A stretch of 64,000 bases of DNA from Enteractinococcus helveticum (GTDB taxonomy: Bacteria; Actinomycetota; Actinomycetes; Actinomycetales; Micrococcaceae): the NCBI RefSeq assembly GCF_001657475.1, contig NZ_LXEY01000012.1, positions 62,001 to 126,000 of the forward strand, written 5' to 3'. The position numbers and the translations under genes are program-made. The notes under the pieces were generated by a model that saw nothing but the letters and a program-made list of their open reading frames with translations, had not been told where the DNA came from and searched no databases. Shown here piece by piece: positions 9,553 through 18,180 of this stretch. Position 1 is the stretch's first letter; every line of letters begins with the position of its first letter.

Positions 9553-10230
9553 ATGGTTGAATCGAACCATCTCGGCCACGGTGCGGCTTTTGCCACCGGA
9601 GCAGCAGGCGGCCCGGTGCAGAGGCGATTGCGCAAGATGAGCACGCACCCTGAAGATCCTCGCGTCTTTTCGCAAGCAAAGATCTGGGTCCCGCTCGGGT
9701 TGTTACTGAGTCTGCTCATGACGCTGATTATGCCGATACCAATCAGCGAGTATCTCGACGGCACGAGTGACGATATCTTCTCAATCATCCTGCCTGGATT
9801 ATTCACCTTGTTTTGCTATCTGTTGTTGCTGATGGGGCTGTTCCGTCGTTTTGGGGTGAACCGAGAGAAAGCCTGGACTCGATTCGGCAAACTGTTCTAC
9901 CGACAGGTTCGGTTTGAAGACATTGATCGATTTGGTGTCGGTATGCAACGGTACAAGCTCTATGCCGGGGATACGATGATCAATATTGATTACAACCGGT
10001 TTGATTACTCGCTAGTGTTTATCCGGTTACTGGAAGAGCTGCAATACCGGCGGTTTCGACTCCAAAAAGTCGGCGTTGATGATCCAGAGTGGGAAGATAC
10101 CGCGCAGGCACATCGCAATATGCTCGCCGCCGATGTTTATGCCAATCACCGCGCTTTCTATGATGCTCATCCCGAAGAGCTGGATCGCCTCCAAGCGTTG
10201 GCGCAGCCTCCACAGACCTATGTCAACTAA
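9553..10230 (+). CDS. two-TM membrane protein of unknown function (Rhs-locus neighbour)
   Basis: About 225 residues from the ATG at 9553, chosen because GGGAGTTAGGA precedes it; an internal ATG at 9637 is also possible. Two transmembrane helices (WVPLGLLLSLLMTLIM and IILPGLFTLFCYLLLLMGL) precede a soluble domain rich in aromatic residues with the stretch NRFDYSLVFIRLLEELQYRRF and a tail ending QPPQTYVN. I do not recognise a family. A decayed second copy of the soluble domain lies at 32880-33177, showing that the gene family has been duplicated and lost, as is common for immunity genes. A PH-like fold is possible but unproven. Confidence 0.8.
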   Translation: MVESNHLGHGAAFATGAAGGPVQRRLRKMSTHPEDPRVFSQAKIWVPLGLLLSLLMTLIMPIPISEYLDGTSDDIFSIILPGLFTLFCYLLLLMGLFRRFGVNREKAWTRFGKLFYRQVRFEDIDRFGVGMQRYKLYAGDTMINIDYNRFDYSLVFIRLLEELQYRRFRLQKVGVDDPEWEDTAQAHRNMLAADVYANHRAFYDAHPEELDRLQALAQPPQTYVN

Positions 10231-10521
10231 GTGCTGTTTGCTACAGATGCGCTGTTTCGACTCCGATGGGGCACGGCCGTTGCCGCTTGGCGTGCTGGCA
10301 GCCCCAGTGTTAAAGGGCAGGCACGCTTCGGCTGAGATATCAGGCTGTGAGGCCACCTGGCTGGGAGTGCCGCGTGTGTAGCACCGGGGCGATTTCTTTA
10401 ACGAAGCTCAAGTGCGGGACATATGTGTGGATAACCGTAGCAAATAGTAGGTGAGTTGCGACATCGTGGATGTGGAGTCTTATAATCTGATTCGCTTCGG
10501 ACGTCGTGGGATACTATACGC

Positions 10522-11895
10522 ATGTTTCTCAGTGCTTTGGACATGTTGGTCCCAACTCATCAAACTTCAGGATTGTGGCGTCACCCAGAGGCGCAGCACG
10601 CCCAGTACTCTGATCTGCATTTTTGGAAGAAACATGCGGCCATGCTGGAAGAAGCAGGCTTTGACACCATGTTTTTCGCGGATGTCTCGGGACTGTACGA
10701 CGTCTATGAAGGCACCGGCACAACGGCAATTCGTGCTGGCATGCAATACCCGGCACTTGATCCATTACTGTTGATCAGTGCCCTGGCAGCCGAAACTTCG
10801 ACCATCGGTTTTGGGGTCACGGCCAATGTCTCGTATCTGCCGCCATATTTATTAGCCCGTACGTTTGCCACCTTGGACCACCTAACCAATGGGCGGGTCG
10901 GTTGGAACATCGTTACCGGGTACCAGCGCTCTGCACTGCGCAACCTCGGTGGTGAAGACCTGCTGCCACATGACCAACGCTATGACCGCGCCGATGAGTA
11001 CATGGAAGTCGTCTACGGCTTATGGGAAGCTTCCGTCGAGCCTGATGCGATTATTGGTGATGTCACCAGTAACACCTATATCGATCCGAAGAAAGTCCAT
11101 CCGATTGATCACTCCGGTGACTGGTTCACTGTCCCGGGTCCGGCTCTGGTGACACCGGGCCCACAGCGCACACCGTTACTCTTCCAAGCAGGGTCATCGC
11201 CTCGCGGTATCGAGTTTGCCGTGAAACATGCCGAGGCACTTTTCTTCTCGGGTACCTCACCGGACAACGTGCGCCAGTTAGTTGACCAGGTAGAACAACA
11301 ACTCCAGGCTGCCCGACGCCGCCGGGAAACGGCGCGTCTGATCACCTCAGTAACAGTTATCGCAGCCCAGACAGATGAAGCAGCCTATCAGCGTTACCGC
11401 GATTACAGCCAATACGTTGATCAAGACGCGGCCCTTGCCCTCTTTGCTGGCTGGACGGGCCTGGACTTATCGAAATATCAGCCAGACGACGTATTGCAAG
11501 AGGTGCATATTGAAGGCAACCGTTCTGCACTGCAATCCTTTACCTCAATGGACCCAGACCGAGCATGGACCATCGCCGATCTGGCAGCATATATGTCCAT
11601 CGGCGCTCGCGGTCCCGTCATTGTAGGATCCGGCAAGACCGTCGTCGACGAACTGGAACGGTGGGTAAGAGAAGCTGGTGTTGACGGCTTCAACATCGAC
11701 TACGCTCTCCGTGGCCCGGATATGACGGCGTTCGCGCAGTTTGTCACGCCGGAACTGCGAGCACGTGGACACCTTGGGGCGGCATTACAGGACGAGGCTC
11801 ACTCTCAAACGCTTCGTGGTCGCATATTCGGGACAGATTGGTTGCCACAAGACTCCACCGGGGGTGCCTATCGAGGATCTAAAAGATCCCTGTAA
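10522..11895 (+). CDS. NtaA/SnaA/DszA-family flavin-dependent monooxygenase
   Basis: 457 residues, the usual length for the nitrilotriacetate-monooxygenase branch of the luciferase-like superfamily. Family marks include the opening hydrophobic strand, the insert around FFADVSGLYDVYEG, NGRVGWNIVTGYQRSALRN in the middle, TPLLFQAGSSPRGIEFA, and GSGKTVVDELERWV near the end. These enzymes use reduced FMN delivered by a separate flavin reductase to oxygenate amines, sulfur heterocycles or related compounds. No reductase gene is adjacent, so it would rely on one elsewhere. The gene stands alone between Rhs-locus genes with its own upstream region of about 290 bases. Confidence 0.93.
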   Translation: MFLSALDMLVPTHQTSGLWRHPEAQHAQYSDLHFWKKHAAMLEEAGFDTMFFADVSGLYDVYEGTGTTAIRAGMQYPALDPLLLISALAAETSTIGFGVTANVSYLPPYLLARTFATLDHLTNGRVGWNIVTGYQRSALRNLGGEDLLPHDQRYDRADEYMEVVYGLWEASVEPDAIIGDVTSNTYIDPKKVHPIDHSGDWFTVPGPALVTPGPQRTPLLFQAGSSPRGIEFAVKHAEALFFSGTSPDNVRQLVDQVEQQLQAARRRRETARLITSVTVIAAQTDEAAYQRYRDYSQYVDQDAALALFAGWTGLDLSKYQPDDVLQEVHIEGNRSALQSFTSMDPDRAWTIADLAAYMSIGARGPVIVGSGKTVVDELERWVREAGVDGFNIDYALRGPDMTAFAQFVTPELRARGHLGAALQDEAHSQTLRGRIFGTDWLPQDSTGGAYRGSKRSL

Positions 11896-11917
11896 AAGCC
11901 CGGTCCGTGGCATGGGA

Positions 11918-12343
11918 TCACGTTCCTTCCTGTGGCGCTGGCCGGTAAGAGTGGATTTTCAGTTCCTTGGCATAGCGGATGCTGCCGTCGACGTCGATCG
12001 CGGACTCGTGCACGCGCACCTCATACGGTGCCTGCTCGAACGTGCTGGCCAGGCCGTGGGCGTTGTCATATGTGAGCCCATCGGTATAGATCAAGGTGGG
12101 ACAGTTGGTGGATTCGAGGACGATGCGCCAGGGGAGCTCGTCGTCGCGGGTTTCTTCTGCGGTGGCCTGCGTGACATTGCAGACGCCCCAGCGCAGATCG
12201 CTGGGATAGCCGGCGCCCATCGATATGAAACCAAAGGGAATCAACACCAGGAACCACAAGACCATGAGTAGAAATGCTAATCCCACCAGGCGTTGGCCCA
12301 CCGTCTTGGGTGCCTTGGGTTCAACGGGCTGCGCGTGGCTCAC
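11918..12343 (-). CDS. small one-TM membrane protein, W/C-motif family, copy B
   Basis: 141 residues from the GTG at 12343, chosen because GAGGAGG lies just before it; a longer upstream opening has no such site. A hydrophobic helix (LAFLLMVLWFLVLIPFGF) follows a short Pro/Lys-rich start. The outer part repeats the family pattern: RWGVCNVTQA, then PWRIVLESTNC, LIYTDGLTYDN, and PYEVRVHES. It faces copy C's operon divergently across 112 bases. Function unknown; see the products at 8132 and 14414. Confidence 0.85.
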   Translation of the reverse strand: MSHAQPVEPKAPKTVGQRLVGLAFLLMVLWFLVLIPFGFISMGAGYPSDLRWGVCNVTQATAEETRDDELPWRIVLESTNCPTLIYTDGLTYDNAHGLASTFEQAPYEVRVHESAIDVDGSIRYAKELKIHSYRPAPQEGT

Positions 12344-12455
12344 GGGTGCCTCCTCAAACGGTTGGGGCAGGGGTAGGATCGAGTCGATTCTACGACGGTG
12401 GTGTCGTCGTCGGTCATGCACGCTGCAAGGTGGAAGCAATGGTTAGTATCGAAGG

Positions 12456-14414
12456 ATGCAGTGGCGCGAAGTTGATGGTTATGACTGGTACGTACTTGAG
12501 ACCCCGGAGACCGGACCGTACCTGAGCTTAGTGCTCGGTTACGGGTTGGTGCATGAGCCAGTCGAGGAGTTTGGGACCCTGCAGTTGGCTGCGGGCATGT
12601 TGCAGACGGAGCTGTCGCGCCCCGTCGAGACCGGTTTTGGGCGAGCTTCGGTGCCGGAAGTGTCGGTGACGGTGGGTTCTGATACGACAACCATTGGCAT
12701 GCGCGGGGATGTAGCGACCCTGTCGGCGGCGTGGCAGCGGTTGGCTGACGTTTTGGCAGGCCGCCAGACGGTGGACATCTCCGATCCGGTGGATGTACGG
12801 ATCTCAGCAGCCCCGCGGGATATCACGACCCGGTTTGGGTTGACCTCGTTGACGTTAGCCGCCTCGCAGGTGGTGCAACCACAGGCTGCGGGTGACCCGT
12901 TTATGTTGTTAGGACACCTGAATCCCGCTGCGGGCCAGGTTCGGGCGGTGATGTGCACGAATACCGAGCAGCTGATCTCCAACGCATTTGCGGCACCTAC
13001 CGGGGGATTGGCGGGTGTGGAGCGTTCGCGGTATCGTGCCGATGCGCGCCCGGGCGGGATGGAATTTCGTGCGGGTTATCCGTTGATCTCGGTCATGGTG
13101 CCCAGTTCGGCCGATGGTGCCGCCGCCGTGCGAGTGCTGGCCCAACAAACGGTCCAGCATATTCATGACGTGACCCGGCGCGATCTGGGCATCGAAGTTT
13201 CTCTGGTGTCCGTGGGTCCGGATACGTTGGCGACCCTGATGGTCGTGGATGCTATTTTGCATGGGCAACAGCGCTCGCAGATCCAGCAGTTGATTGTCTC
13301 CAAACCGATTCCGGATCACCGGATTGCCGACGCCGTGGAGTTCGAGGTCGACAACCGGCCGCTCAGTAGAATTCTAGCCCGTCGGGTCCACGGTCTGGAT
13401 GACGAATTCGCTTCGTTGGATGCCACGCACCAGGCGGTAGCGCAGGCCCGGGCAACGATGCGGTTCTACACAGACCCCTTCTCGCACCTTCCGGCCGGGT
13501 ACGAACCGATTGACCAGGCCTTGCCCGCCGCGGATGGTCCGAAATTCAAGCGAAAAGCTGGCCGCGACCACCTGGTGATCGGCACCGGCGTCATCGAGCA
13601 TCGTTATGCTGGTGGCCACGGCGCGGTGACGGTCGATGTGGTGGACGTACACAACCTGGCGCTGGTGATCGAGGACCCATCTGATGCCGTGGTGCTCATC
13701 GATGACCAGTACCGCACGGTGGACGTCATTTTCGATGTGTATCGCAAACAAAATCAGCTGCGCGAGTTGATCACCCAGCGTACCCAGGGCGTGCCGCGGA
13801 TTACCGCCGGCGACCTGATCCCGACAGCGCAGGTCCGACGGCAGGTTGGCAAGTCGCGGATGCTCAAGTGGGCGGTTGGGTTAGCGCCGGTGGCCATCAT
13901 CATGTTTGCGGTGTTGATGTCCTGGGCGGAAGGGTTGCGCGAGGTTGGCGAACCGGCACCCGAGCACATGGACCCGCCGCAGGCTCGACAAGATGAGCCG
14001 GAACGTGCTGCAGAGCAGGTCAAAACGGCAGCGGGAGAGACTGCGACGTTGGCGAACTGGTCGCGCGTCACCGTTGACGTGGCCGAGTTTGAACCGGGCG
14101 AGGATAGCGAGTTCGCAGCATTCACGGGCGTGCATCTGGTGGCGGATATCGAATATTGCGCCGCCGAGGACGAGGACTTCGTGGACCCGGAGCTGTTCTC
14201 CATGACTCACGGTGAGCCGTCACAATTCGCACACGACGTGGAGGACGTTGAGGATCCGCTGCAACCACGCGAGCTGGAGGCCGGACAGTGCGCGACCGGC
14301 CAGCTGGGATACTTCGTCATGGGTGACGAAGCTACGAATATGCAGGTGTCTTATAGCTACGACTATCCGGGTCGGGTGACCTGGGTGGTTGAGGACATCT
14401 CCTCGGGGTCGTGA
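12456..14414 (+). CDS. M16-peptidase-like membrane protein lacking the zinc motif
   Basis: 652 residues. The first 420 or so have the two-lobe look of M16 (insulinase/pitrilysin) proteins: strand LSLVLGYGLVHEPVEEFGTLQLAAGML aligns by eye to the M16 catalytic helix but HxxEH is absent, so peptidase activity is unlikely. A transmembrane helix (WAVGLAPVAIIMFAVLMSW, near residue 470) divides it from an acidic outer domain with the pattern of DUF4352-type immunoglobulin-like modules (ANWSRVTVDVAEF, then ELEAGQCATGQLGYFV). Its stop overlaps the start of the 14414 gene, so the two products are made together. A scaffold or receptor role in the envelope is plausible but inferred. Confidence 0.8.
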   Translation: MQWREVDGYDWYVLETPETGPYLSLVLGYGLVHEPVEEFGTLQLAAGMLQTELSRPVETGFGRASVPEVSVTVGSDTTTIGMRGDVATLSAAWQRLADVLAGRQTVDISDPVDVRISAAPRDITTRFGLTSLTLAASQVVQPQAAGDPFMLLGHLNPAAGQVRAVMCTNTEQLISNAFAAPTGGLAGVERSRYRADARPGGMEFRAGYPLISVMVPSSADGAAAVRVLAQQTVQHIHDVTRRDLGIEVSLVSVGPDTLATLMVVDAILHGQQRSQIQQLIVSKPIPDHRIADAVEFEVDNRPLSRILARRVHGLDDEFASLDATHQAVAQARATMRFYTDPFSHLPAGYEPIDQALPAADGPKFKRKAGRDHLVIGTGVIEHRYAGGHGAVTVDVVDVHNLALVIEDPSDAVVLIDDQYRTVDVIFDVYRKQNQLRELITQRTQGVPRITAGDLIPTAQVRRQVGKSRMLKWAVGLAPVAIIMFAVLMSWAEGLREVGEPAPEHMDPPQARQDEPERAAEQVKTAAGETATLANWSRVTVDVAEFEPGEDSEFAAFTGVHLVADIEYCAAEDEDFVDPELFSMTHGEPSQFAHDVEDVEDPLQPRELEAGQCATGQLGYFVMGDEATNMQVSYSYDYPGRVTWVVEDISSGS

Positions 14415-14842
14415 TGGCACGTCGTCGAAACAAGACCCCGACCCGGACTCAAACCGTTGTGACCTTGTTGATCATGTTCGGTGGGTTGCTCTTCATGACC
14501 TGGGCTTTCACTGATCCTTGGCGAGATGCCCAGAACCTCACGTGGGTCGAGTGCGAGGTCATGAGCGCTAAGACCCAGCGCGGTGGTAGAAACTCCTCGG
14601 TACCCTGGTATGTCGCGGTGGAGACCCGTGACTGCGGAACCGTTGTCTACCGGGTCGGCACGAGCCAAGACAACGTCGAGGGCGTGGCCGCGCAGTTTGA
14701 GCCGGGTCCATATGAATTCAAATTCGGTGCGGTCTCGCAGCGACGAGCCCAGGGTGGGACCTTATTGGGCCATGCCGCAGATGCCAAAGATTTCCGGCGG
14801 CTACCCACTGAGGAGAATAGAGCTGTCAGCGACGTTCAGTAA
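14414..14842 (+). CDS. small one-TM membrane protein, W/C-motif family, copy C
   Basis: 142 residues. Its ATG overlaps the stop codon of the M16-like gene (TGATG), indicating translational coupling. One transmembrane helix (VVTLLIMFGGLLFMTWAF) is followed by the shared pattern LTWVECEVMSA, PWYVAVETRDC, VVYRVGTSQDNVEGVAAQF and PGPYEFKF. The DNVE..A segment is closest to copy A (8132). The end runs 17 nt past the stop of the convergent MFS gene. Function unknown; pairing with the M16-like protein suggests that at least this copy works as a complex partner. Confidence 0.85.
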   Translation: MARRRNKTPTRTQTVVTLLIMFGGLLFMTWAFTDPWRDAQNLTWVECEVMSAKTQRGGRNSSVPWYVAVETRDCGTVVYRVGTSQDNVEGVAAQFEPGPYEFKFGAVSQRRAQGGTLLGHAADAKDFRRLPTEENRAVSDVQ

Positions 14843-16097
14843 CCGCATCGGCGTGGGTTTTCGGCGCTAATACGGCCGCAGGAACAATGATCAGCGCCAA
14901 GATCCCACCGACCACCGTGAGGATGCCGAATCCTGCCGCGCTCATGAGCACTCCAGAAAATACCCCGGCACCCGCACCGAAAATTTGATACCACACGTCG
15001 ATGCTGCCTTGCGTGGCGGCACGGGTGTCGGGCTGGGTCCCGTGCACAATCAGCGTGGTGCCAGAGACCAGTCCAATATTCCAGCCGATGCCCAACAACA
15101 TCAGGGCAACCACCAGTGCGACCAGATTCTCAGCGGGTGCAAAAGCAGCCAGCAGTCCAGTGGCTAGGAGGACGATACCCCCGGAAATCGCCATGCGCCG
15201 GGGACCGACCCTGTCGACTAACGGTCCGGTGATTAAGGAGGGCAACCACATGGCCGCGACGTGGAGTCCAATGACCAGTCCGACGGCACCCAGCGAATGA
15301 TCATGAGCGCGCATGTGCACCGGGGTCATCGTCATAATGCCCACCATGACCATCTGCGAAATGACGAGCACGAGTGCCCCGACTCGAACGAGTCGCGACG
15401 GTTTCTCTACGACTGGTGGGGCGGTGACCTCGACGCCTTGCGCGCTGTCTTGGGCCTGAAGTTGTTTGGCAACCACATAGGGGTCGGGTCGCAGCATGGT
15501 TACCAGAATGCTGCCCGCGACGAGGTAGGCGACTGCTGCCAGCAGGAAGGGCCCCGTCAGTGATGGCAGGCCGAAGCGTTCGGCGAGGTCGCCGAGTGGT
15601 TCGATGAGGTTGGGGCCTGCGACCGCGCCGATGGTGGTGGCGACCATGGCGATGCTCACCGCGGTGCCCTTGCGGTGTGCCGGTGCTAAATCCGTGCCCG
15701 CATAGCGGGTTTGCATGTTGGTTGCCGTCCCCGCACCATAGATAAATAACGAAGCGAAGAGGAATACTGGGCTGGAAATTTGCGTAGCGATGACCACCCC
15801 GATGGCGCCGATGCCGCCGGCAATAAAGCCGAAACCCAGAGCGCGCCGTCGTCCCGTTCGTTGGGTAGCACGACCGATCAGAAATGCGGTCAGCGCGGCC
15901 CCCAGCGTGAATAATGCGGTCGGTACACCGGAGAGCGCCTCGGTGCCGAGCAGGTCCTGGGCGATCAGTGCGCCCACGGAAATGCCGGCAGCCAGTCCCG
16001 CACCACCGAAGGCTTGACTCATCACCACCGTGAGCAAGGTGCGACGGTGGAGTCGTTGGCGCTGTTGCGGTGTGATCGTGTCAACGGACGTGGTCAA
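14826..16097 (-). CDS. MFS transporter (drug/metabolite exporter type)
   Basis: 423 residues with twelve predicted hydrophobic helices. The loop after helix 2 reads LIGRATQRTGRRRALGFGF and the matching loop in the second half GPLVDRVGPRRMAISGG, both MFS signature-type sequences. A soluble linker (QAQDSAQGVEVTAPPVVEKPSR) divides the halves. MFS exporters of this size drive proton-coupled efflux of drugs or metabolites; the substrate cannot be told. It is convergent with and slightly overlaps the small gene at 14414. Confidence 0.93.
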   Translation of the reverse strand: MTTSVDTITPQQRQRLHRRTLLTVVMSQAFGGAGLAAGISVGALIAQDLLGTEALSGVPTALFTLGAALTAFLIGRATQRTGRRRALGFGFIAGGIGAIGVVIATQISSPVFLFASLFIYGAGTATNMQTRYAGTDLAPAHRKGTAVSIAMVATTIGAVAGPNLIEPLGDLAERFGLPSLTGPFLLAAVAYLVAGSILVTMLRPDPYVVAKQLQAQDSAQGVEVTAPPVVEKPSRLVRVGALVLVISQMVMVGIMTMTPVHMRAHDHSLGAVGLVIGLHVAAMWLPSLITGPLVDRVGPRRMAISGGIVLLATGLLAAFAPAENLVALVVALMLLGIGWNIGLVSGTTLIVHGTQPDTRAATQGSIDVWYQIFGAGAGVFSGVLMSAAGFGILTVVGGILALIIVPAAVLAPKTHADAVTERR

Positions 16098-16145
16098 ATC
16101 GGCTGGCTCCTGTGAAGATGGTTGCGGTGCGATATCACGTGAGGG

Positions 16146-17138
16146 TTACATCAAACAGCCATCTAAGATGGCATTCAGGTACGGCAGGTGGACTACGAGG
16201 CTACCGGCAAGAAGAATCCCAGTGACAGGTACCATCGTAGAAATAGACACTAGGCCGCGTTTGCCGTTGGGCGGTGCGACAAGGTGCCGGATCCGGTCAA
16301 TCCCGGCCGCATGCAACGCGATGGCTCCACACGCATGATGGGCGACGCCCGGACCAGACCTTTCGCCCAACTTCAATAGCGCACTGGCCAAAACCGGTGT
16401 ACTCGTGCGGTAACGCGCGGTATTGTCGGCAGCCATTTCCAGGTAGTGCGGCACCGCGGAGTTTATGGCAGCAATCAGCGGAACCCAACGCAACGGAGCA
16501 ATTGCACCCTGAAATAGGCCCAAGATGAGGTGGTGTCGTTGCCGCAGGTGTGCGGCTTCGTGGGTGACAACGGCGGTCAACTCATCTGGAGTGAGCAGCT
16601 CGAGGAGTGCGGTAGAGACGACGATGCCCCAGCCACGATTTGCTAGCGCAAAGGCCGTAGGGTGCGAATGTTCAATCACGGTGACATCATGTCCAGCAAG
16701 CCGTGTTCGATAGGCCGTGTGCCGCAGGGCTTGTTCGAGACGTCGACGTTGTTTGACGCTTCGGCGGAAGTACCGGTAACCGCTCACGACCATCAACAGC
16801 CAGAGGAAGACCGGCACTGCCAGCAGGACAATGATTGGGATGAACGTGTCAACTGTTAACCCCGATGGCAGCGGGTTTGCCGCATTGAGACACCGTTGAC
16901 AGACCACTCCGGTGTTTCCCGGCATGACATGGCTGGGTCCAGACAGACCCCAAGCAAGCATAGGGCCCAGCGCGGCGAAACTGGCGATCCAGACGCTGGC
17001 TGTTGCCAACAGCGCGACTACCGCCACACGGGGTTTCAACATCAACGCGGGTGCTGCCTTGCGGACGAGTATCCCGCTCGTTAACCCGCTGGTGATGACG
17101 GTGACGGTCAACACCGCGGCGATGAGTAACGCAGTCAT
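16146..17138 (-). CDS. M56-family membrane metallopeptidase (BlaR1/MecR1-like, no sensor domain)
   Basis: 330 residues with four to five membrane helices and the zinc motif HEAAH (in LTAVVTHEAAHLRQRH) on the inner side, with YLEMAADNTA downstream as the likely third-ligand region. It lacks the penicillin-binding sensor of BlaR1. Family members cleave the partner BlaI-type repressor. Its start overlaps the end of the blaI gene by four bases, so the two are one signalling unit. No beta-lactamase gene is near; the divergent thiol-redox operon is the more likely target. Confidence 0.92.
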   Translation of the reverse strand: MTALLIAAVLTVTVITSGLTSGILVRKAAPALMLKPRVAVVALLATASVWIASFAALGPMLAWGLSGPSHVMPGNTGVVCQRCLNAANPLPSGLTVDTFIPIIVLLAVPVFLWLLMVVSGYRYFRRSVKQRRRLEQALRHTAYRTRLAGHDVTVIEHSHPTAFALANRGWGIVVSTALLELLTPDELTAVVTHEAAHLRQRHHLILGLFQGAIAPLRWVPLIAAINSAVPHYLEMAADNTARYRTSTPVLASALLKLGERSGPGVAHHACGAIALHAAGIDRIRHLVAPPNGKRGLVSISTMVPVTGILLAGSLVVHLPYLNAILDGCLM

Positions 17139-17500
17139 GATTGCTCCAGGTAATTGCGCAGCATTTGTAGTCCTTCTTCTGGCATGTCTTGGACAAAATG
17201 CAGGATCGAAGCGGCTTTATCCTGGCTGGAATCCAACGCTTGATGCATCTGTCGTGCGACGTATTCTTCACGACTCAGCTGCGGGAGGTAATGGACAAAT
17301 CGCCCCTTGCGTTCGGAGCGCACCATGTGTTTGGTTTTGAGGTTCTGCATGACCGTGGCGATGGTGGTGTAGGCCGGATTGCTGGGCAGAACATCCATGA
17401 CGTCGCGGACGCTGCGAGGACTAGAGTCCCACAAGAGATTCATGACTTGTTGTTCTAGTTCTCCCAGCTGAGGCGCCGGGTGGTTTCGTGCGGTGGTCAT
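17135..17500 (-). CDS. BlaI/MecI/CopY-family transcriptional repressor
   Basis: 121 residues from the ATG at 17500. The winged-helix region reads LGELEQQVMNLLWDSSPRSVRDVMDVL, then YTTIATVMQNLKTKHMVRSERKGR, which is diagnostic for the family. The C-terminal helices dimerise. It overlaps the upstream gene (17497) and the downstream M56 gene by four bases each, so three genes form one coupled operon. Two palindromes of the form TACTAT-N5-ATAGTA between this operon and the divergent dsbA-like gene are its likely operators. Confidence 0.95.
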   Translation of the reverse strand: MTTARNHPAPQLGELEQQVMNLLWDSSPRSVRDVMDVLPSNPAYTTIATVMQNLKTKHMVRSERKGRFVHYLPQLSREEYVARQMHQALDSSQDKAASILHFVQDMPEEGLQMLRNYLEQS

Positions 17501-18060
17501 AGGCGTGTGCTGACGTGCTCCTGTGTGCTGACGTGCTCCTGAGTGAAAGACTGATTCGCAGGTGGGGTTGGTGCCACCCTGCACACGATCTGCCCTTTGA
17601 GCCGCCACAGCAGGGCGACGCTGGTGAGCAGAAGTGCCGCAACCCCCAAAAACGGTTGGATCGGAGCGAAATAGGTAATAGCACCAGAGTAACCGAACGC
17701 GATCAGCGCCAGTTTATTGCAGACTGGGCAGCCGACAGCGAACCATGATAGGAAACCACCGAGCATGCCGAGTTTTCCTTGGCGTCCTTTGGGGTCAAGG
17801 GCTATGGCATCTTCGTCCACCGATGAGACCGGTTGGATATAGGTGGCTATCAGCATTCCGCTGATAATAGACGTGACAATCCAAACAGGATAATTCCACC
17901 ACACTGGTGGAATGTCACGTGCGAACACGGGATTGGGGATTAGGACTGTCGCTATTCCGATGAGCAAACCAACGGCAATGGCGGCCAGTGCCGCCATGAG
18001 AATTTGGCGCGCCGTCCATTGACCCAGGGCTTGTTTGGCGTATCCAAGGGTTGTGAGCAT
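17497..18060 (-). CDS. membrane protein with CPVCNK motif, redox-linked (unknown family)
   Basis: 187 residues with about five hydrophobic helices. The key feature is FLSWFAVGCPVCNKLALIAFGYSGA, a CxxC placed at a membrane surface. This arrangement, and the divergent DsbA-like and CcdA-like genes, suggest a thiol-disulfide or metal-handling role. The tail repeats QEHVST twice (encoded by a 15-bp-scale DNA duplication near 17505-17540). It is the first gene of the blaI/M56 operon and its start lies six bases from a candidate BlaI operator, so it should be autoregulated. Confidence 0.85.
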   Translation of the reverse strand: MLTTLGYAKQALGQWTARQILMAALAAIAVGLLIGIATVLIPNPVFARDIPPVWWNYPVWIVTSIISGMLIATYIQPVSSVDEDAIALDPKGRQGKLGMLGGFLSWFAVGCPVCNKLALIAFGYSGAITYFAPIQPFLGVAALLLTSVALLWRLKGQIVCRVAPTPPANQSFTQEHVSTQEHVSTRL

Positions 18061-18066
18061 GGCATC

Positions 18067-18133
18067 TACTATGCCTGATAGTAATGATGATGTATAGTTG
18101 CCTGCCGGAGTTGTTACTATCTCGCATAGTAAC
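18067..18133. promoter_or_regulatory. two candidate BlaI operators in the divergent promoter region
   Basis: Two matching dyads: TACTAT-GCCTG-ATAGTA at 18067-18083, and GTTACTAT-CTCGC-ATAGTAAC at 18113-18133 with perfect 8-bp arms. Both have the same six-base core arms and the same 5-bp spacer, a spacing typical of BlaI/CopY-family half-site operators. They sit between the blaI operon (leftward) and the dsbA-like operon (rightward), so one repressor could control both. Confidence 0.8.
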
Positions 18134-18180
18134 TATGGTCCTCTGGAAATCGAAAACGTAAAGTATATGAAGGAATCGTT

